Assembly (NCBI RefSeq): GCF_040081985.1
Contig: NZ_JBEBMH010000002.1
Location: forward strand, 186,001 to 250,000
Source of the DNA: Kumtagia yinganensis
Lineage (GTDB): Bacteria; Pseudomonadota; Alphaproteobacteria; Rhizobiales; Rhizobiaceae
Direction of reading: 5' to 3'
DNA: 64,000 nt
Position numbers and translations under genes: made by a program
In this document: piece by piece, positions 60,901 through 64,000 of the stretch
How the letters are laid out: each line of letters begins with the position of its first letter
How positions within the stretch are numbered: position 1 is the stretch's first letter
Notes under the pieces: model-generated
The model's database searches: none
Told to the model about the DNA's origin: nothing
The model's input: only the letters and a program-made list of their open reading frames with translations

Positions 60901-61815
60901 ACGCCCAATGCCGGAAACCACCCAAGGTCTTGAGAAGCCAGCGCTGCTGGCCGTGGTCACGCCCGGCTGGATCGAACAAATCCCGGCACGCAGATCGTCG
61001 CCGAACCACGACACGACCAGCGCGACATCGGTAAGGTTCCGGCACAGCGCCTGCAACTCGTCGAGCGAAGCGGCTATGTCCGAGCCGGCGAACAATATGT
61101 GCCGATTTTCCGCCGCCTCCTCGCCCGGTCGGGCCTTCTTGGTCACCAGACCGGTATCGAGGCCGTATTCCGTCGTCCCCGGTATCAATGCGACGCCGCT
61201 TATGTCGTGCCGCAGCCTGCCGACCGGCCGCAGGACCTCGAACTGGATCTGCGGAATCCGGTTGCCGTAATCTCCAAGCGGCAACCGCTCGAACACGACA
61301 TAGGCAAGGCCGCGATAGGCCGGGGTATTGCTCGCCCCCTGCTTGGCCGAAATCAGGGGGTCCGGCGCCTGGTCGGCGCCGCCGGTATGTACCCTCAATT
61401 CAACGCCGGTCAGGTCGACTTCCCGCCCATCCGCCCAGACGCGGCGCACGGCGGCGATCTCGCCTTCGCAGAGCGCAAAGGCAACGTTGGCGAAATAGCT
61501 GTATTCGGTGACCTTCGTGCCGCCCTTACCACCCTGTCGCCGCGTCGAACTCGTCTCCTCAAAGCGCGTCGCCCAGATGATGGTGCCGCCGACCCGCGCG
61601 GTGCCATAGAGGCGCGGGATCGCCGCGCCCTCCTCCGCCGAGAACGGCCTTGCGCCGGCCAGCCGTGGCCCCTCGACGCGGCGCGTGCCGTCGACCAGCG
61701 CGCGATCTAGCGCATAACCCGCAAGCGCGCCGGCCGCCGTGCCGACCGCGCCTCCGATCGGACCGAACAAGCCGCCGAGATAGGCGCCGGCCGCCTGCAG
61801 AAGAAGAACCGCCAT
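57916..61815 (-). CDS. GTA baseplate/host-specificity protein (RcGTA gp15-like)
   Basis: 1,299-residue tail-tip protein of a gene transfer agent. It starts MAVLLLQAAGAYLGGLFGPI, with a hydrophobic Gly-rich region, followed by RPFSAEEGAAIPRLYGTARVG. A central TIM-barrel-like region includes LILHYAHLAVAAGGVDTFLI, ICYGADWTEYFGHHP and PIWLTELGCPAVDKGPNQPN; the C-terminal half is phage-tail type and includes VSLSLANYRAGFEPGAVVTL. Such 'megatron' proteins form the baseplate and contact the recipient cell. ATG at 61815. Last large gene of the cluster. Confidence 0.9.
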   Translation of the reverse strand: MAVLLLQAAGAYLGGLFGPIGGAVGTAAGALAGYALDRALVDGTRRVEGPRLAGARPFSAEEGAAIPRLYGTARVGGTIIWATRFEETSSTRRQGGKGGTKVTEYSYFANVAFALCEGEIAAVRRVWADGREVDLTGVELRVHTGGADQAPDPLISAKQGASNTPAYRGLAYVVFERLPLGDYGNRIPQIQFEVLRPVGRLRHDISGVALIPGTTEYGLDTGLVTKKARPGEEAAENRHILFAGSDIAASLDELQALCRNLTDVALVVSWFGDDLRAGICSIQPGVTTASSAGFSRPWVVSGIGRAEARTVSTHGGNAAYGGTPTDRSVMAAIAEIKSRGLRVALYPFLMMDVAEGNGLPDPHGGSEQAAYPWRGRISCFPGSDQPETADKTTTARTQVEAFCGSAALVDFSPGDHTIEFSGAADDWGFRRLILHYAHLAVAAGGVDTFLIGSELRGLTTLRDAANAFPFVEALCELADEAKALLGPDTDICYGADWTEYFGHHPQDGSGDVFFHLDPLWARPSVSAVGIDNYMPLSDWRNADYRFGNPDGAIGPYDPTALRTAINSGEGFDWYYASFTDRQARIRTPIDDGAYGKPWVFRYKDLVGWWSNQHFDRIDGVEVLTATDWVPCGKPIWLTELGCPAVDKGPNQPNVFVDPKSSESFVPYFSSSGRSDLAPKRFLEAHAAHWDPASQNFDPAANPLSPVYGGRMVDHERTWVWCWDARPFPAFPLIENVWADGSNWHFGHWLNGRLEAPDLGSLINAILADHGLPAADVSLADGTLQGYVIDEPGSARAALEPLADLYGLAVCEDAAGLAFRSMLARPAAPLAVDEMVVEDAAAIVERVREPDHELPGEAVLVFRDHLSDFQTASARSLRAGVSGRLQRTFSFPGVLEHGQGTALVADWHRRLWAGRESVSLSLANYRAGFEPGAVVTLPDTDGSEFLVTEVEDGLVRRLRARRIDPAAPAAWTMSPRQTVGAPAIHAGKPYALFLDLPARTASAAPQDHFRIAVRQKPWKSQVLLASPEDTGFTPRATIDRPADIGELLAPLPAGTFEGRVDRAATITVALFDAEAASVSRLQLLNGANVAAVRSDGGIWEVLQFERADEISAGVWWLGGLLRGQLGTSDAMAVGAATSSPFVILNDRVKSAGLLAGEVGLPLNWRVGPSGTVISEDRFASYSEIGGVRARLPLAPVQLRCRTGSGGDLAFSWIRRGRIDADDWAATDIPLGEEREEYRIDVSGPGGPVVRSDTVSVPSWTYTGGDIAADFGGMPAEIDITVRQLSLSAGWGIPASRRFSL

Positions 61816-61930
61816 TTGAAATGCTCGCTGTGGGCGAACACCCTCGCCCATACACCGCCTCTTGCGAGGGCACCGCAGGAACAATGGATGTTCTCGGAAA
61901 GGTTGTCTCGAAAGCCCTGGATTGCCGGCA

Positions 61931-62383
61931 CTAGCGGACGGGAAACGCAAAGGCCGCCGCGATCCGCTTGCGCCATTGCGGCACCAGTGCGCTCACCACC
62001 ACCGCGCTACCTTCATAGGCGTGGACGAAACGGTCGGGCGCCACAAGGATCGCCGCATGTTTGGCTGGCAGGTTTTCACGCCAGCGGAAGAGGATCAGGT
62101 CGCCCGCCTCCGCCTCGATAACCGGTTTCTCCCGGCAGTGCCGTCGCGCAGCCTCCAGGAACCGGTCGGGTCCGCCCGTCTCCGCCCAATCTACCGTGTA
62201 AGGTCCGGGTTCCTCCGGAACCGCGCCGTAAATTGCGCGCCATACCCCGATTAGCAGGCCAAGACAGTCGCAGCCGACGCCCTTCCGCGAACCCTGATGC
62301 CGGTAAGGCGTGCCGACCCAATCCAGCGCCTCCGCCACGACCAGTGCGCCAGTGTCGCCGGCCGTTCCAAGGTCATCGCTCAT
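61931..62383 (-). CDS. GTA NlpC/P60 peptidoglycan hydrolase (RcGTA gp14-like)
   Basis: 150 residues of the NlpC/P60 fold: catalytic Cys in RKGVGCDCLGLLIGVW and His in LPAKHAAILVAPDRFVHAYE. In GTAs this peptidase sits at the tail tip and opens the recipient cell wall. ATG at 62383 overlaps the gp13 stop as ATGA. 115 bases separate it from the gp15 gene. Confidence 0.92.
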   Translation of the reverse strand: MSDDLGTAGDTGALVVAEALDWVGTPYRHQGSRKGVGCDCLGLLIGVWRAIYGAVPEEPGPYTVDWAETGGPDRFLEAARRHCREKPVIEAEAGDLILFRWRENLPAKHAAILVAPDRFVHAYEGSAVVVSALVPQWRKRIAAAFAFPVR

Positions 62384-63270
62384 GCCACCAACGGGCCTCC
62401 GTCGAAAATGTCGCCGTCGACAGCGTAGCCATAGGCCGCGTCGTTCCCAGGTAAATGCGGAAAACCCTGGAAATTCAGTGCATTGTCGAACTTCGCCTTG
62501 CAGGTCGCGAAAGTCTTGTCGCAACCAACCTTTATGAGAAACGTGTCGCCAGGCGCCGGCGCCGAGGCCTCGCTGGGTTGCAGCGTCAGTTCAACGCCGG
62601 CCTGGCCTTTCACATGCCCGGCAACATGCGCCAAGCGCCCGGCCAGCGCGCCGCTCGTCCATTCGATCGAACCCAGCTCGAACCATCCGCCATCGAAGGC
62701 GCCGAGCCCCGAGACATGCAGCATCTCTGGCGTCTCCGCAGAGATCACCGCACCGGCGGCGGAAAAGCCGGGCGAGCCCATCGAGAAGCGGCACCGGGCG
62801 TCGCCCAGCTCAGCGTCGCATGATCGCGAAATAACCCGCCCGTTCACCTGGTCGAGCGCATGTATGCGGCTCTTCAACTCCGCGACAAAAGCTCCGTCGC
62901 GCCGCGTGATCTTGCCGATCGTGGCGTTGCGCAACCTTGCGAATTGCGTCGTTTCCGCCCAATTGACCAGCAGCGTCTCGACGGTCGCATCGTCATACAG
63001 CCCGGCCGAGATATCCGCCTCGTTGATTTCATCGGATGACAGCACACCCTCAACGTCCACCGTATCGACGGCAAGGCCGAGCGTATCGCGGGCTTCCGTT
63101 GCGCTGAAGCCGGCCAACGGCTCGAACGACGTGCCGTCGACCATCAGGCGACGATCATGATCGGTAAAGCCCTTGATCGCGGCGTCGCGCCGCGTCATCC
63201 GCCAGCAATGGCAGACCGTCGTCACCCCGCCTTCGAGATGCGCGGCAAGCGCTTCGGGATAGATGGTCAA
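62380..63270 (-). CDS. GTA tail protein, DUF2163/BR0599 family (RcGTA gp13-like)
   Basis: 296 residues. The N-terminal part HLEGGVTTVCHCWRMTRRD and FTDHDRRLMVDGTSFEP is typical of DUF2163. The C-terminal phage_BR0599 region contains VGCDKTFATCKAKFDNALNF and ends with YGYAVDGDIFDGGPLVA. The cysteines (VCHC, GCDKTFATC) may bind an iron-sulfur centre, as proposed for related distal-tail hub proteins. A TTG start at 63270 overlaps the gp12 stop by four bases (TTGA). Confidence 0.92.
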   Translation of the reverse strand: MTIYPEALAAHLEGGVTTVCHCWRMTRRDAAIKGFTDHDRRLMVDGTSFEPLAGFSATEARDTLGLAVDTVDVEGVLSSDEINEADISAGLYDDATVETLLVNWAETTQFARLRNATIGKITRRDGAFVAELKSRIHALDQVNGRVISRSCDAELGDARCRFSMGSPGFSAAGAVISAETPEMLHVSGLGAFDGGWFELGSIEWTSGALAGRLAHVAGHVKGQAGVELTLQPSEASAPAPGDTFLIKVGCDKTFATCKAKFDNALNFQGFPHLPGNDAAYGYAVDGDIFDGGPLVA

Positions 63271-63917
63271 AGCCGTACCTCCACCAGAGGGATCGACGGG
63301 ATCGCGCCCGCCTTGAAGGCGCTTATGCCGATCTCCAGCCGATCGATGTCGAAACGCACCGGTACGTCGAACTCGAACCCGGCCGTTACGTCCTGACCCA
63401 CGCCCGGCACGGCTGACGGCGCGAACACGATGTCACCGGTCGCATCGTCAAAGACATAGTCTGCCGGCGTTACTGCCAACACGCCGTTGACCGCCACCGC
63501 CAGGGTTGGAAGCACCGGTTTTCGGATTGGCCGCGAATAGGCGGCGTCCCCGTCACCATAGGTCTTCACCAGCGCAAAGCGCGCCTTTACGCCGTCACCA
63601 GTGCCGAGAAGCTGGTCCATGCCGGCCGCCGTCTCGTCTGGTCTGCATGACTTCATGTCGAAGGGGTCGCGGAACCGAAAGGCATGCAGCGACCCGCGCC
63701 GCGCCTCGAAGAAATCAATTATCTCGTAGAGGTCGGCCAACGAACGCAGCCCGGTGCCGGCGTCGTAGCGATGCCTGGAATGGGTAAAGCGCGCATTGCG
63801 CTTCTCGCGCCCCGACGTCAGCGTGATGATCTCGTTGCGCCGTTCCGGCCCGCCGGTCGCGCCGAAGGATACGGCGGTCGGAAACCGCACGTTGTGGAAC
63901 GCGGTAAGTTCGGTCAT
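63267..63917 (-). CDS. GTA distal tail protein, DUF2460 family (RcGTA gp12-like)
   Basis: 216 residues with the DUF2460/TIGR02217 pattern: FHNVRFPTAVSFGATGGPER, TSGREKRNARF, a central LYEIIDFFEARRGSLHAFRF and a C-terminal FEFDVPVRFDIDRLEI strand set. Forms part of the distal tail ring. ATG at 63917. The next gene of the cluster (tape measure) should lie beyond the right edge. Confidence 0.92.
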   Translation of the reverse strand: MTELTAFHNVRFPTAVSFGATGGPERRNEIITLTSGREKRNARFTHSRHRYDAGTGLRSLADLYEIIDFFEARRGSLHAFRFRDPFDMKSCRPDETAAGMDQLLGTGDGVKARFALVKTYGDGDAAYSRPIRKPVLPTLAVAVNGVLAVTPADYVFDDATGDIVFAPSAVPGVGQDVTAGFEFDVPVRFDIDRLEIGISAFKAGAIPSIPLVEVRL

Positions 63918-63931
63918 GAGAAATCCCTTTG

Positions 63932-63972
<41 letters not shown>

Positions 63973-64000
63973 AGGGTGTTCGCCCGTATGAGGCGATCAA

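Overview
The window is a gene-dense, GC-rich chromosomal segment of an alphaproteobacterium. The order feuP-feuQ-lipoprotein-ccmI/E/F/H-degP-response regulator-kinase-glnE, the gene-transfer-agent (GTA) tail genes, the cobalamin-riboswitch cbtBA unit, the PleC-like kinase and the many short GC-rich palindromic repeats all point to Rhizobiales, probably a Mesorhizobium/Phyllobacteriaceae relative. That placement is inference from gene content, since no database was searched. I see no insertion sequence, integrase, plasmid gene or CRISPR array.

Left part (1-20 kb): a B12-riboswitch-controlled cobalt transporter (cbtB, cbtA cut by the window edge), ChaC, a Rieske oxygenase, an MFS transporter, an acyltransferase/methyltransferase pair, an adenylate cyclase, a LiuR-like MerR regulator, an exported Gly/His-rich protein, mgtE, tRNA-Leu(GAG), and lipB overlapping gamma-glutamyltransferase. 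Just after ggt lies a 28-residue membrane-peptide gene missed by length cut-offs. Its promoter carries a perfect alphaproteobacterial LexA box, so it looks like an SOS-induced micropeptide of the SidA/TisB kind. A VOC protein, an aminotransferase, a biotin-dependent carboxylase (mccA-like) and a LivK-type binding protein follow.

Middle (20-42 kb): Sel1-like protein, DUF2147 protein, AMP nucleosidase (possibly leaderless), EEP-family protein, DUF922 protein, ETF-ubiquinone oxidoreductase, uracil-DNA glycosylase, an XRE/MmyB-like regulator divergent from a small membrane protein, two EamA exporters, a solitary form-II CoxL-like molybdoenzyme, aminopeptidase N and a PAS sensor kinase. Palindromic elements are spread through this part. 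Two lie in frame inside genes (mccA and a hypothetical gene), one supplies a stop codon, and two copies face each other around the XRE cassette.

Right part (42-64 kb): a minus-strand stress/envelope block. glnE follows a kinase/regulator pair and degP; an adenylate cyclase is inserted on the plus strand; then come cytochrome c maturation genes (ccmI, E, F, H), a surface lipoprotein, FeuQ/FeuP and an exported FeuN candidate. Upstream of these is the end of a GTA structural cluster (gp12, gp13, gp14, gp15 homologues), followed by a small holin-like membrane gene broken by a one-base frameshift. Many junctions are 4-base ATGA/GTGA/TTGA overlaps, which suggests translational coupling within operons.
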